A stretch of DNA of 64,000 nt from CAWGJC01 sp965276665. GTDB lineage: Bacteria; Pseudomonadota; Alphaproteobacteria; Acetobacterales; Acetobacteraceae. The position numbers were made by a program, and so were the translations under genes. The stretch covers positions 2,046,001 through 2,110,000 of the forward strand of contig OZ255620.1 in NCBI GenBank assembly GCA_965276665.1. The letters are read 5' to 3'. How positions within the stretch are numbered: position 1 is the stretch's first letter; the number at the start of each line of letters is the position of its first letter. The notes under the pieces were generated by a model. That model worked only from the letters and a program-made list of their open reading frames with translations. It had not been told where the DNA came from and made no database searches. Shown in pieces: positions 45,122 through 54,305 of this stretch.

Positions 45122-46444
45122 ATGCGTCCGATGATCCGCGCCGCCTTCGCGGCTGGAGTGCTGTTTGCCGGCGCCGCGCCGGTTGCCGCCCCGGTCTGGG
45201 CCGAGACGATCACCGTCGCCACCGTCAACAACAGCGACATGATCACCATGCAGAAGCTCTCCCCGCGCTGGGAGCAGCAGACCGGCAACAAGATCAACTG
45301 GGTGACGCTCGAGGAGAACGTGCTGCGCCAGCGCGTCACCACCGACATCGCGACCAATGGCGGGCAGTTCGACGTGCTGACCATCGGGTCCTACGAGACG
45401 CCGATCTGGGGCAAGCAGAACTGGCTGGCGCCGCTCGACGACATGCCGGCGAGCTACGACGTCGCCGACATCATCCCCTCGGTAAGGAGCGCGCTTTCCT
45501 CGGGCGGCCATCTCTATGCGGTACCGTTCTATTCGGAGAGCTCGTTCACCATCTACCGTAAGGATCTGTTCGAGCAGGCCGGGCTCACCATGCCGGCGCA
45601 GCCCAGCTACACCGATATCGAGCATTTCGCGCAGGTGCTGACCAAGCGCGACCAGCAGCAATACGGCATCTGCCTGCGCGGCAAGCCCGGCTGGGGCGAG
45701 AACATGGCCTATCTCGACACGCTGGTGAACACCTCCGGCGGCCGCTGGTTCGACGAGAGCTGGAAGCCGCAGCTCGACCAGGCGCCCTGGCATGACGCGC
45801 TCAGCCTCTACATCGACCTGCTGCACAAATACGGGCCGCCCGGCGCCACCTCCAACGGGTTCAACGAGAATCTCGCGCTGTTCTCAACCGGGCATTGCGC
45901 GATGTGGATCGATGCGACGGTCGCCGCCGGCTTCGTCTCCGACCCGAAAAACAGCCAGGTCGCGGACAAGGTGGCCTTCGCCGCCGCCCCGATAGCGAAG
46001 GTGCCGAACGGTGCGCATTGGTTCTGGTCCTGGGCGCTCGCGGTGCCGAAATCCTCGAAGAAGCTCGCGGTCGCGAAATCCTTTCTCGCCTGGGCGACCT
46101 CGGCCGATTACGTGAAGCTGGTGGGCGAGACCAATGGCTGGACCACCGTGCCGCCCGGCACGCGGCTCTCGACCTACACGAATCCGGATTACCTGAAGGC
46201 CGCGCCCTTCGCGAAGCTGGTGGAGAACGCGATCCAGACCGCCGATCTCGCGCACCCGACCGCGCAGCCCGTGCCCTATACCGGCGTGCAATACGTGGCG
46301 ATCCCGGAATTCCAGGCGATCGGCACGACGGTCGGGCAACTCGTCGCCGGCGCGCTCGCCGGGCAGACGAGCATCGACGATACGCTGAAGCAGGCGCAGG
46401 CGCAGACCGCATCGGCGATGCAGCAGGCCGGCTACACGCAGTAG
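45122..46444 (+). CDS. Polyol (sorbitol/mannitol) ABC transporter substrate-binding protein
   Basis: A 440-aa periplasmic family 1 solute-binding protein like SmoE/MtlE. The signal peptide ends VWA|ETITVATVNNSDM. The mature sequence has FDVLTIGSYETPIWGKQNWLAPLDD, LYAVPFYSESSFTIYRKDLFEQAGL and MLVNTSGGRW-like DTLVNTSGGRWFDE. It heads a four-gene run with two permeases and a mannitol dehydrogenase-family enzyme, which supports a polyol ligand. Confidence 0.92.
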   Translation: MRPMIRAAFAAGVLFAGAAPVAAPVWAETITVATVNNSDMITMQKLSPRWEQQTGNKINWVTLEENVLRQRVTTDIATNGGQFDVLTIGSYETPIWGKQNWLAPLDDMPASYDVADIIPSVRSALSSGGHLYAVPFYSESSFTIYRKDLFEQAGLTMPAQPSYTDIEHFAQVLTKRDQQQYGICLRGKPGWGENMAYLDTLVNTSGGRWFDESWKPQLDQAPWHDALSLYIDLLHKYGPPGATSNGFNENLALFSTGHCAMWIDATVAAGFVSDPKNSQVADKVAFAAAPIAKVPNGAHWFWSWALAVPKSSKKLAVAKSFLAWATSADYVKLVGETNGWTTVPPGTRLSTYTNPDYLKAAPFAKLVENAIQTADLAHPTAQPVPYTGVQYVAIPEFQAIGTTVGQLVAGALAGQTSIDDTLKQAQAQTASAMQQAGYTQ

Positions 46445-46479
46445 GCCCGTCATGAGCGCATGCGCATGACGGCATTCAC

Positions 46480-47361
46480 GTGACTGGCCGGGCTGGGACG
46501 CACGGCCAGCCCGCCTCGATGCCGCTGGTCGCGCCCGCCGTCGTGCTGCTGCTGATCTGGTCGCTGGTGCCGCTGGCGATGACGCTGTGGTTCTCGTTCC
46601 AGCGCTACAATCTGCTGAACCCGCTGATCCACGGTTTCGCCGGCTTCGCCAATTACCGCTTCCTGCTGCGCGACCCGGCGCTGATCGGCGGCCTCGTCGT
46701 CACCATCAAGCTCGTCGGCGCGGTGCTGGTCATCACCGTGGGTCTCGGCACCGTGCTGGCGGCGCTGTTCGAGACGCGATTTCCGGGTCGCGGCATCGCC
46801 CGCGTGCTGATGATCTCGCCCTTCTTCGTGATGCCGACGGTGAGCGCGCTGATCTGGAAAAACCTGCTGATGCAGCCGGTGAACGGGCTATTCGCGGCGA
46901 TCGCGCGCGGGTTCGGTCTCGCGCCGGTCGACTGGTTCGCGAGCCTGCCGCTGGCCTCGGTGATCGTGATCGTGGCCTGGGAATGGCTGCCCTTCGCCTT
47001 CCTGATCCTGCTCACCGCGCTGCAATCGCTCGACGAGGAGACGATGGAGGCCGCCTATCTCGACGGCGCGGGCGTGATCTCGATGTTCCTGCACGTCCAG
47101 GTGCCGCACATGGCGCGCGCGATCAGCGTCGTCGTGCTGATGGAGACGATCTTCCTGCTCGGCGTGTTCGCCGAGATCTACGTCACCACCGCCGGCGGCC
47201 CTGGCATCGCGACGACCAACCTCGCCTTCCTGATCTATCAGCGCGCGCTGCTCGCGTTCAATGTCGGGAGCGCGTCCGCCGCCGGGATCATCGCGATCAT
47301 TCTCGCCAATTTGCTGTCCACCTTCCTGCTGCGCACCGCCGCGCGCCGGCTCGACGTCTGA
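46480..47361 (+). CDS. Polyol ABC transporter permease (SmoF/MtlF type)
   Basis: A 293-aa permease of the MalF family with six expected membrane segments and the EAA loop EETMEAAYLDGAGVISMFLHVQVPHMARA. The GTG at 46480 is the apparent start, giving a short polar N-terminus; an internal ATG at codon 14 (MPLVAPAVVLL) is an alternative. Its stop shares one base with the next ATG (TGATG). Confidence 0.91.
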   Translation: MTGRAGTHGQPASMPLVAPAVVLLLIWSLVPLAMTLWFSFQRYNLLNPLIHGFAGFANYRFLLRDPALIGGLVVTIKLVGAVLVITVGLGTVLAALFETRFPGRGIARVLMISPFFVMPTVSALIWKNLLMQPVNGLFAAIARGFGLAPVDWFASLPLASVIVIVAWEWLPFAFLILLTALQSLDEETMEAAYLDGAGVISMFLHVQVPHMARAISVVVLMETIFLLGVFAEIYVTTAGGPGIATTNLAFLIYQRALLAFNVGSASAAGIIAIILANLLSTFLLRTAARRLDV

Positions 47362-48173
47362 TGCGCCGCTCGCATCCGATCGCCGGCGTGATCGCCTGGC
47401 TCGCCGCCCTCGTCACCTTCTTCCCGATCGCCTGGATGGCGCTGACCAGCGTCAAGACGGAAGGCCAGGCGGTGGCGACGCCGCCGGTGCTGCTGTTCAT
47501 CCCGACGCTCGAGAATTACCGCGAGATCTTCGCGCGCGCCGACTATCTCTCCTTTGCGCTGAACAGCGTGGTGATCTCGGTCGGCGCCACCATCCTGATG
47601 CTGCTGATCGCGGTGCCGGCGGCGTTCGCGATGGGGTTCTATCCGACGCGCCGCACGCGTGGCACATTGCTCTGGATGCTGTCCACGAAGATGCTGCCGG
47701 CGGTCGGCGTGCTGATGCCGATCTACTTGCTCGCTCGCTCCACCGGCCTGCTCGACACCCGCATCGTGCTGATCGTGGTGAACACGCTGAGCAACCTGCC
47801 GATCGGCGTGTGGATGCTGTTCACCTTCTTCCGCGAATTGCCGAAGGACATCATCGAGGCGAGCCGTATCGACGGCGCGAACACCCGCCAGGCGATCCTG
47901 CACGTGCTGCTCCCGCTGGTGGCGCCCGGCATCGCCTCGACCGCGCTGCTCTCGGTGATCCTGTGCTGGAACGAGGCGTTCTGGAGCCTCAACCTCTCGG
48001 CGCATGCGGCGGCCCCGCTCACCGCGTTCATCGCGTCCTTCTCGGCGCCGCAGGGCCTGTTCTGGGCGAAGCTCTCCGCCGCCTCGACGCTGGCGATCGC
48101 GCCGATCCTGATCTTCGGCTGGTTCAGCCAGCGCCAGCTCGTGCGCGGGCTGACCTTCGGAGCCGTCAAATGA
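47361..48173 (+). CDS. Polyol ABC transporter permease (SmoG/MtlG type)
   Basis: A 270-aa permease of the MalG family, with EAA loop DIIEASRIDGANTRQAILHVLLPLVAPG and C-terminal AKLSAASTLAIAPILIFGWFSQRQLVRGLTFGAVK. ATG at 47361 is coupled to the upstream stop, and its own stop overlaps the dehydrogenase ATG (ATGA). The ATPase gene (smoK/mtlK type) that normally follows is absent. Confidence 0.93.
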   Translation: MRRSHPIAGVIAWLAALVTFFPIAWMALTSVKTEGQAVATPPVLLFIPTLENYREIFARADYLSFALNSVVISVGATILMLLIAVPAAFAMGFYPTRRTRGTLLWMLSTKMLPAVGVLMPIYLLARSTGLLDTRIVLIVVNTLSNLPIGVWMLFTFFRELPKDIIEASRIDGANTRQAILHVLLPLVAPGIASTALLSVILCWNEAFWSLNLSAHAAAPLTAFIASFSAPQGLFWAKLSAASTLAIAPILIFGWFSQRQLVRGLTFGAVK

Positions 48174-49648
48174 GCACGCAGCCGGTCCTGCTCAACCGCG
48201 CCAACCTGGCGCGCCTCGACACGCGCGTTGGCGTGCCGGGCTATGCGGGCGTGACCGCCGGCATCGTGCATCTCGGTCTCGGCGGATTTCATCGCGCGCA
48301 TATGGCGCGCTACACGCACGAGCTGATGGCAACCGGCGGCGCGGCTGAGTGGGGCATTCTCGGTGCCGGGCTGCTGCCGGCGGATCAGCGCATGCAGGAG
48401 AGCCTTGTCCCGCAGGATTGCCTCTACACGCTCGTCGAGCGCGACGGCACGAATGAAAGCGTCACGGTCATCGGCTCCCTCGCCGGCGTGACGCATCTCG
48501 GCGCCGACGGCACGGCGCTGCTCGACGCGATCGACGCGCCCGGCATCCGCATCGTCAGCCTGACCGTCACCGAGAACGGCTACTGCCTGAACCCGGCGAC
48601 GCGCGCGCTCGATTTCGGGCATGCGGCGATTCGCGCCGACCTTGCCGCGCCCGGCGCGCCGGGCAGCGCCATCGGCCTGCTCGTCGAGGCGTTCCGCCGC
48701 CGCATGGCGCGCGGCGCGCCGGCCTTCACCGCGATGAGCTGCGACAACATCCAGCATAACGGCCATGTGCTGCGCGACGCGGTGCTCGCGTTCGCCGAAC
48801 GCCGCGATCCGGCGCTCGCCGCCTGGATCGGGACGCAGGCCGCGTTTCCGGAGACGATGGTGGACCGCATCACGCCGGTCACCGCGCCGGCCGATATCGA
48901 GTATCTCGCCGCCGAATACGGCATCGCGGACAATTGGCCGGTGTTCAGCGAGCGCTTCACCCAGTGGGTGATCGAGGACCGGTTCGTCGCCGGGCGTCCG
49001 GAATGGGAGCGGGTCGGCGCGCAATTCGTGCCCGATGTCGCGCCGTACGAGCTGATGAAGCTCCGCCTGCTGAACGGCAGCCATCTCGCCATTGCCGGGC
49101 TCGGGCGCCTCGCCGGGCGCACCTACGTCCATGAGGCGCTCGCGATGCCGCTGCTGCGGCGCTACATGGCCGTGCTGATGGATCGCGAGACCGGGCCGAC
49201 GCTCGCGCCGGTGCCGGGCATCGACCTCGCGGCATACAAGCAGAGCCTGCTCGACCGTTTCGCCAACCCGGCGATCCGCGACACGCTCGACCGCGTCAAC
49301 GCCGACGCGCCGCTCAACATGCTGGTCGTGCCGATCCGCGCGCGGCTGGAGGCGGGCGGCAGCGTCGATCTGCTTGCCCTGGCGCTCGCCGCCTGGATGC
49401 GCCGCGTGCGCGGGGAGGATGAGCAGGGCGCGCCGCTCGAGGTGCGACATCCCGCCGCCGCGACCTTGCGGGAAAAGGCGCTGGCGGGTGGTGCGGATCC
49501 GGCGCCGCTGCTGTCGCTTACCGGGCTGTTCGGCGAGCTCGGTCAGGATGCGCGCCTGGTCGCGCCGCTGCGCCACTGGCTCGGCTCGCTCTACGAGGTC
49601 GGGGCCGAAGCAACGCTGGTGCTGGCCGCGGAAGAACTTGCGTTCTGA
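48170..49648 (+). CDS. Mannitol dehydrogenase-family polyol dehydrogenase
   Basis: A 492-aa NAD-dependent long-chain dehydrogenase that should oxidise mannitol or a related polyol to the ketose. It has the N-terminal nucleotide region GIVHLGLGGFHRAHMARYTHEL, SLTVTENGYCLNP, MSCDNIQHNGHVLRDAVLAFA and the catalytic region KLRLLNGSHLAIAGLGRLAG, in which the lysine K of MKLRLLNGSH is the expected catalytic base. It is coupled to the transporter by ATGA, so import and first oxidation are linked. Confidence 0.93.
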   Translation: MSTQPVLLNRANLARLDTRVGVPGYAGVTAGIVHLGLGGFHRAHMARYTHELMATGGAAEWGILGAGLLPADQRMQESLVPQDCLYTLVERDGTNESVTVIGSLAGVTHLGADGTALLDAIDAPGIRIVSLTVTENGYCLNPATRALDFGHAAIRADLAAPGAPGSAIGLLVEAFRRRMARGAPAFTAMSCDNIQHNGHVLRDAVLAFAERRDPALAAWIGTQAAFPETMVDRITPVTAPADIEYLAAEYGIADNWPVFSERFTQWVIEDRFVAGRPEWERVGAQFVPDVAPYELMKLRLLNGSHLAIAGLGRLAGRTYVHEALAMPLLRRYMAVLMDRETGPTLAPVPGIDLAAYKQSLLDRFANPAIRDTLDRVNADAPLNMLVVPIRARLEAGGSVDLLALALAAWMRRVRGEDEQGAPLEVRHPAAATLREKALAGGADPAPLLSLTGLFGELGQDARLVAPLRHWLGSLYEVGAEATLVLAAEELAF

Positions 49649-49669
49649 CGCGCCGGCTCATTGTGCAGG

Positions 49670-50650
49670 CTATTTGACCACGACCGGTTCGGCGCCGAGG
49701 GAGCGGTAGCGGGCGACGTTCTGCTCGTGCTCGGCGAGCGTGCGCGCAAAGGCGTGACCGCCGGTGCCGTCGGCGACGAAATAGAGCGCATCGGTCTGCG
49801 CCGGTTGCAGCACCGCGCGGATCGAGGCCAGGCCGGGCGTGCAGATCGGGCCCGCCGGCAGGCCGCGCAGCCGGTAGGTGTTGTAGGGATCGTCGCGCTC
49901 GAGATCGGCGCGGCTGAGCGGCCGGTCGAGCCGCCCCATCCCGCCGCTCGCGCCATATGCCACGGTCGGGTCGGATTGCAGCGGCATGCCGAGGCGGAGG
50001 CGGTTGAGAAACACCGCGGCCACCATCGGCCGTTCCTCGGGCTTGCCGGTCTCGCGCTCGACGATGCTGGCGAGGATCAGCGCATCCTGGGGCCGCGCCA
50101 GCGGCAGGCCGGGCGCGCGGGCGCCCCAGGCTTCGGCCAGCACGCGCTGCATCGCCGCTTCCGCGCGGGCGACGATCGCCGTGCGCGCGGTGCCGTATTC
50201 ATAGGCATAGGTCTCGGGCAGCATCGCGCCTTCCGGCGGCACCACCGGCTCGCCGGTGAGCGCGTTCGCATGTTCCAGCAATTCGGCGATCTGCGCGGCG
50301 GTGAGCCCTTCGGGGATGGTCAGCCGGTGCTCCACCGGGCGGCCGGTGCGGAGCACGGCGAGCACCGCCTCGAGCGAGGCATGGGCGGGGAATTCGAATT
50401 CCGCCGCATGCAGCGGACCGGCGCGGCGCGTCACTTCCGCGGCGATGCGGAACGCGCGCTCATCGGCGATCACCCCGGCCTGGCGCAGCGCCGGCGCGAG
50501 CGTGTCGAGCCCGCCATGCGGCACCACCACCGCGCGCGTCTCGGGCAGTGGGCCGTCCGCAGTGTAGAGATGCTCGGCCCAGAGGAAGGCGCCCCCTGCG
50601 GACAACACCAGCACGAGCAGCACGAAGGCCGCGATGCCGAGGCCGCGCAC
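49670..50650 (-). CDS. mltG: Endolytic murein transglycosylase MltG
   Basis: A 326-aa inner-membrane lytic transglycosylase that cuts nascent peptidoglycan. It has one N-terminal membrane segment (about 6-25), a LysM-like region (VPHGGLDTLAPALRQAGVI), and the YceG catalytic domain with the essential Glu in ILASIVERETG and the motif MPLQSDPTVAYG, followed by SRADLERDDPYNTYRLRGLPAGPI. The start is GTG at 50650, 5 nt after the fabF stop. The fabF-mltG order is common in proteobacteria. Confidence 0.95.
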   Translation of the reverse strand: MRGLGIAAFVLLVLVLSAGGAFLWAEHLYTADGPLPETRAVVVPHGGLDTLAPALRQAGVIADERAFRIAAEVTRRAGPLHAAEFEFPAHASLEAVLAVLRTGRPVEHRLTIPEGLTAAQIAELLEHANALTGEPVVPPEGAMLPETYAYEYGTARTAIVARAEAAMQRVLAEAWGARAPGLPLARPQDALILASIVERETGKPEERPMVAAVFLNRLRLGMPLQSDPTVAYGASGGMGRLDRPLSRADLERDDPYNTYRLRGLPAGPICTPGLASIRAVLQPAQTDALYFVADGTGGHAFARTLAEHEQNVARYRSLGAEPVVVK

Positions 50651-50655
50651 GCGGA

Positions 50656-51921
50656 TCAGACCGCGCGGAAGATGATGCTGGCGTTGGTGCCGCCGAACCC
50701 GAAGCTATTGGAGAGCGCGGCGCGGATCGGCCGCTCCTGGGAGTGCTTCGCGACCCTGTCGATCGCGCTCGCCTGGCTCGGCTCGTCCAGGTTGAGCGTG
50801 GGCGGCGCGACGCCGTCGCGGATCGCCAGGATGGAGAAGATCGCCTCGATCGCGCCGGCCGCGCCGAGCAGATGGCCGGTGGCGGATTTGGTCGACGACA
50901 TCGCGACGCCCTGGCTCGCGTCGCCGAACACGGTCTCCACCGCCTCGAGCTCGAGATCGTCGCCGAGCGGGGTCGAGGTGCCGTGCGCGTTGATGTACTG
51001 GATGTCGGAGGGGTTCATCGCGCCGCTGCGGAAGGCGGCGCGCATCGCCCGCTGCGCGCCCTCGTGATGGTCGGCAGGCGCGGTGATGTGGTGGGCGTCC
51101 CCGGAGAGGCCGTACCCGGCGATCTCGGCATAGATCTTGGCGTCGCGCCGCTTCGCGTGCTCGTATTCCTCGAGCACGACGACGCCGGCGCCCTCGCCCA
51201 TGACGAACCCGTCGCGCGCCTTGTCCCACGGGCGGGAGGCCCGGGCCGGCTCGTCGTTGAACCCGGTGGAGAGCGCGCGCGAGGCGCAGAACCCGGCGAT
51301 GCCGAGCTCGCACACCGCGGCCTCGGCGCCGCCTGCGACCATCACCTCGGCATCGCCCAGCATGATCAGCCGAGCCGCGTCGCCGATCGCGTGCACGCCG
51401 GTGGCGCAGGCGGTGACGGCGGAGTGGTTCGGGCCGCGGAACCCGTATTTGATCGAGAGATGGCCGGAGGCCAGGTTGATCAGCGCGGAGGGGATGAAGA
51501 ACGGCGAGAGCCGCCGCGCCCGCCCCTGATGCACCTGGATCGACGCCTCGAAGATGCTCTGCAACCCGCCGATGCCGGAGCCGATCATCACGCCGGTCTC
51601 GCAGGCGCCCTCGTCGTCCTGCGGCAGCCAGCCGGAATCCTCGACCGCCTCGATGCCGGCCACGAGCGCCAGATGGATGAAGCGATCCATCTTCCGCTGG
51701 TCCTTGTGCGGGATCCATTCGTCGAGGGTAAGGCCGCCCTCCTCCCGGATGCCGGCGGGCACCTGGCCGGCGACCCGCGCCGGCAGATCCTTCACGTCGA
51801 ATGCCTGGATGGCGGAGATGCCGGAGACGGCTTCGGTCAGACGTTTCCAGACACGCTCGACGCCGAGCCCGAGCGGGCTCGCGATTCCCATGCCGGTGAC
51901 GACGACTCGGCGCTTTTCCAA
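50656..51921 (-). CDS. fabF: 3-oxoacyl-[acyl-carrier-protein] synthase II
   Basis: Condensing enzyme of fatty acid elongation, 421 aa. The catalytic triad is visible: Cys in AVTACATGVHAIGDA, His in INAHGTSTPLGD and His in KSATGHLLGAAG. ATG at 51921 lies 31 nt after acpP. It works with the ACP encoded immediately upstream. Confidence 0.97.
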   Translation of the reverse strand: MEKRRVVVTGMGIASPLGLGVERVWKRLTEAVSGISAIQAFDVKDLPARVAGQVPAGIREEGGLTLDEWIPHKDQRKMDRFIHLALVAGIEAVEDSGWLPQDDEGACETGVMIGSGIGGLQSIFEASIQVHQGRARRLSPFFIPSALINLASGHLSIKYGFRGPNHSAVTACATGVHAIGDAARLIMLGDAEVMVAGGAEAAVCELGIAGFCASRALSTGFNDEPARASRPWDKARDGFVMGEGAGVVVLEEYEHAKRRDAKIYAEIAGYGLSGDAHHITAPADHHEGAQRAMRAAFRSGAMNPSDIQYINAHGTSTPLGDDLELEAVETVFGDASQGVAMSSTKSATGHLLGAAGAIEAIFSILAIRDGVAPPTLNLDEPSQASAIDRVAKHSQERPIRAALSNSFGFGGTNASIIFRAV

Positions 51922-51952
51922 GCTCCTGCCCTCCGTCTCCCGCGCCGCCGTG

Positions 51953-52192
51953 TCAGGCGGCCTTCTGCTTCTCGATATAGTCGATCGCGTCCTTCACGGT
52001 GCTGATCTTCTCGGCGGCATCCTCGGGAATCTCGACGCCGAACGCCTCCTCGAAGGCCATCACCAGCTCGACGGTGTCGAGACTGTCGGCGCCGAGATCG
52101 TCGATGAACGACGCCTCGGGGGTCACCTTGCTCTCTTCAACGCCAAGGTGCTCCACGACGATTTTCTTCACCCTGTCGGCGATCTCGCTCAT
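51953..52192 (-). CDS. acpP: Acyl carrier protein
   Basis: A 79-aa acidic carrier. The phosphopantetheine attachment Ser37 is in the canonical GADSLDTVELVM motif. It begins at ATG 52192 and precedes fabF in the same direction. The 132-bp region upstream probably holds its promoter; a weak CCCGG/CCGGG hairpin at 52305-52317 just after tyrC may separate the two transcripts. Confidence 0.97.
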   Translation of the reverse strand: MSEIADRVKKIVVEHLGVEESKVTPEASFIDDLGADSLDTVELVMAFEEAFGVEIPEDAAEKISTVKDAIDYIEKQKAA

Positions 52193-52324
52193 CTCTCGAA
52201 CCTCAGCACCGTTTGCAATCCCCGACCCGCTCCGGACGAGGCAGCGGGCGATTAGCAGGTTTCCCCCGGAGCGCCAAGTTCCTCGGGAGCGCCAGGCAGG
52301 CGGCCCGGCGTCCGGGAAAGCCGG

Positions 52325-53209
52325 TCAGGCCTGTTTCAGCTCGATCAGGCTCCGCCGGATCTTCCGGCCGCGATTGATGCGGTCCTCGATATAGCCGGCA
52401 TCTCCCCACCGCACCGCACGCGCCATCGCCTGCGCATCCTCGGTGAAGCGCGCCAGCATTTCGAGCAGCGCCTCGCGATTATTGAGGAAAACGTCCCGCC
52501 ACATCGTGGGGTCGGAGGCCGCGATCCGGGTGAAGTCGCGGAAGCCGGAGGCGGCGAATTCGAGCACCTGCCGGCGGCTTTCGTCGGCGAGGTCATCGGC
52601 GGTGCCGCAGATGGTGAAGGCGAGCAGATGCGGCAGATGGCTGACGATGGCCAGCACGCGGTCGTGGTGCGCCGGCTCCATCACCTCGACCATCGAGCCG
52701 CAGCGCCGCCAGAACGCCGCCACGCGCTCGACGGCAGCCTGGTCGGTGCCGGGCGGCGGGGTGAGCAGCGACCAGCGGCCGGCGAACAAGGCCGCGAATC
52801 CGGCATCCGGGCCGGAGAATTCGGTGCCGGCGACCGGATGGCCGGGCACGAAATGCACGCCCTCCGGCACCAGCGGCCCGACATCGCGGATCACCGACTG
52901 CTTGGTCGAGCCGACATCGGTGAGGATCGCGCCCTGCGCCAGATGCGGCGCGATGGCGGTGGCGAGATCGGCAAAGGCACCCACCGGGGCGCAGAGCATC
53001 ACGCAATCCGCGCCGGCCACCGCACGTGCCGGATCCGCCTCCACGCAATCCGCGAGGCCGAGGGCGACGACGCGTTCCAGCACCGCCGGATCGCGGTCGC
53101 TGGCGACGATCTCGACGGCGAGATCCTGCTCCCTGGCCGCCCGGGCAACCGAGCTGCCGATCAGCCCGAGTCCGATCAGCGCCAGGCGGTGGAACACCGG
53201 TTCAGCCAT
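52325..53209 (-). CDS. tyrC: Prephenate/arogenate dehydrogenase
   Basis: A 294-aa NAD(P)-dependent dehydrogenase of tyrosine synthesis. It has GLGLIGSSVARAA near residue 12, the conserved DVGSTKQSVI, VPGHPVAGTEFSGP with its catalytic His, and SHLPHLLAFTICG. Cyclohexadienyl dehydrogenases of this type accept prephenate, arogenate or both; sequence alone does not decide. ATG at 53209 overlaps the hisC-like gene by 8 nt. Confidence 0.93.
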   Translation of the reverse strand: MAEPVFHRLALIGLGLIGSSVARAAREQDLAVEIVASDRDPAVLERVVALGLADCVEADPARAVAGADCVMLCAPVGAFADLATAIAPHLAQGAILTDVGSTKQSVIRDVGPLVPEGVHFVPGHPVAGTEFSGPDAGFAALFAGRWSLLTPPPGTDQAAVERVAAFWRRCGSMVEVMEPAHHDRVLAIVSHLPHLLAFTICGTADDLADESRRQVLEFAASGFRDFTRIAASDPTMWRDVFLNNREALLEMLARFTEDAQAMARAVRWGDAGYIEDRINRGRKIRRSLIELKQA

Positions 53210-54305
53210 GCTGCGGGACGACCTGCCCGGCCATGAAGACGGCGAGCGTCTCGGCGACCCGGTCGCATTCCTCGTCCGTGCCGATGGTGATGCGCAGGCA
53301 ATGCGGCAGCGCATAGGGCTGCATCTGGCGCACCACGATGCCGCGCCCGCGCAGGAAGGCATCCGCCGCCATCGCGCGCGCCGGGGTGGCGAAATCGGCG
53401 AGCACGAAATTCCCCTCGCTCGGCCAGATCTTGATGCCGCTTGCGGTGAGCGCCGCGGCGAGCCGGGCGCGCGCGGCGGCATTATGCGCGCGGCTCCGCT
53501 CCAGCCAGCCGGGCTCGGCGAGCGCCGCGACGCCGGCGGCCTGCGCGGCGGCATTCACGTTGAACGGCGAGCGGACGCGATTGAGCACGTCGATCATCGC
53601 GGGCGGCGCGTAGCACCAACCGAGGCGGATGCCGCCCATCCCCCAGATCTTGCTGAAGGTGCGGGTCATCACCGTGTTGTCGCCGGCATCGACCAGCGCG
53701 ATGCCCGGCTCGTAATCCGCGCGCTCGACATATTCGGCATAGGCGGAGTCGATCACCAGCAGCACCTCGGGCGGCAGCCCGGCGCGCAGCCGGACGACCT
53801 CGCTCGACGGCAGCATGCTGCCGGTCGGGTTGTTCGGGTTGGCGAGGAAGACGATGCGCGTCGCCGGCCCGACCGCCGCCAGCATGGCGTCCACATCGGC
53901 CGTCAGATCGCGCTCCGGCGCCTTGCGCACGCGGGCGCCGGCGAAGGCGCCGGCGATCTCGTACATGCTGAACCCGTGCGCGCTCATCACGATCTCGGTG
54001 CCCGGCCCCGAATAGGCGAGGCAGAGCAGGTAGATCAGCTCGTCCGAGCCGGCGCCGCAGACGATGCGCGCGGGATCGAGCCCGAAGCGCGCGCCGATCG
54101 CGCGGCGGAGCTCGACCGCCCCGCCATCCGGGTAGCGCGCCCCTTCGCCCGCCATGCCGACCACCGCCGCCCGCGCGCCGGGCGGAATGCCGAACGCCCC
54201 CTCGTTGGAGGAGAGCTTGAGCGTGCGGTTGGCGCCGGGCGCGCTCGATTCGCCAGGGACATAGGGCTGGATGCCGAGGATCTCGGGACGCGGGCGCACG
54301 GTCAT
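53202..54305 (-). CDS. hisC: Histidinol-phosphate/aromatic aminotransferase
   Basis: A 367-aa fold type I PLP aminotransferase. It has LSSNEGAFGIPPGA, FLANPNNPTGSMLP, and the PLP lysine in RTFSKIWGMGGIRLGW. Position between chorismate mutase and tyrC suggests a role in aromatic amino acid synthesis as well as, or instead of, histidine synthesis; HisC-type enzymes often do both. ATG 54305 overlaps the chorismate mutase stop (ATGA). Confidence 0.92.
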   Translation of the reverse strand: MTVRPRPEILGIQPYVPGESSAPGANRTLKLSSNEGAFGIPPGARAAVVGMAGEGARYPDGGAVELRRAIGARFGLDPARIVCGAGSDELIYLLCLAYSGPGTEIVMSAHGFSMYEIAGAFAGARVRKAPERDLTADVDAMLAAVGPATRIVFLANPNNPTGSMLPSSEVVRLRAGLPPEVLLVIDSAYAEYVERADYEPGIALVDAGDNTVMTRTFSKIWGMGGIRLGWCYAPPAMIDVLNRVRSPFNVNAAAQAAGVAALAEPGWLERSRAHNAAARARLAAALTASGIKIWPSEGNFVLADFATPARAMAADAFLRGRGIVVRQMQPYALPHCLRITIGTDEECDRVAETLAVFMAGQVVPQHG

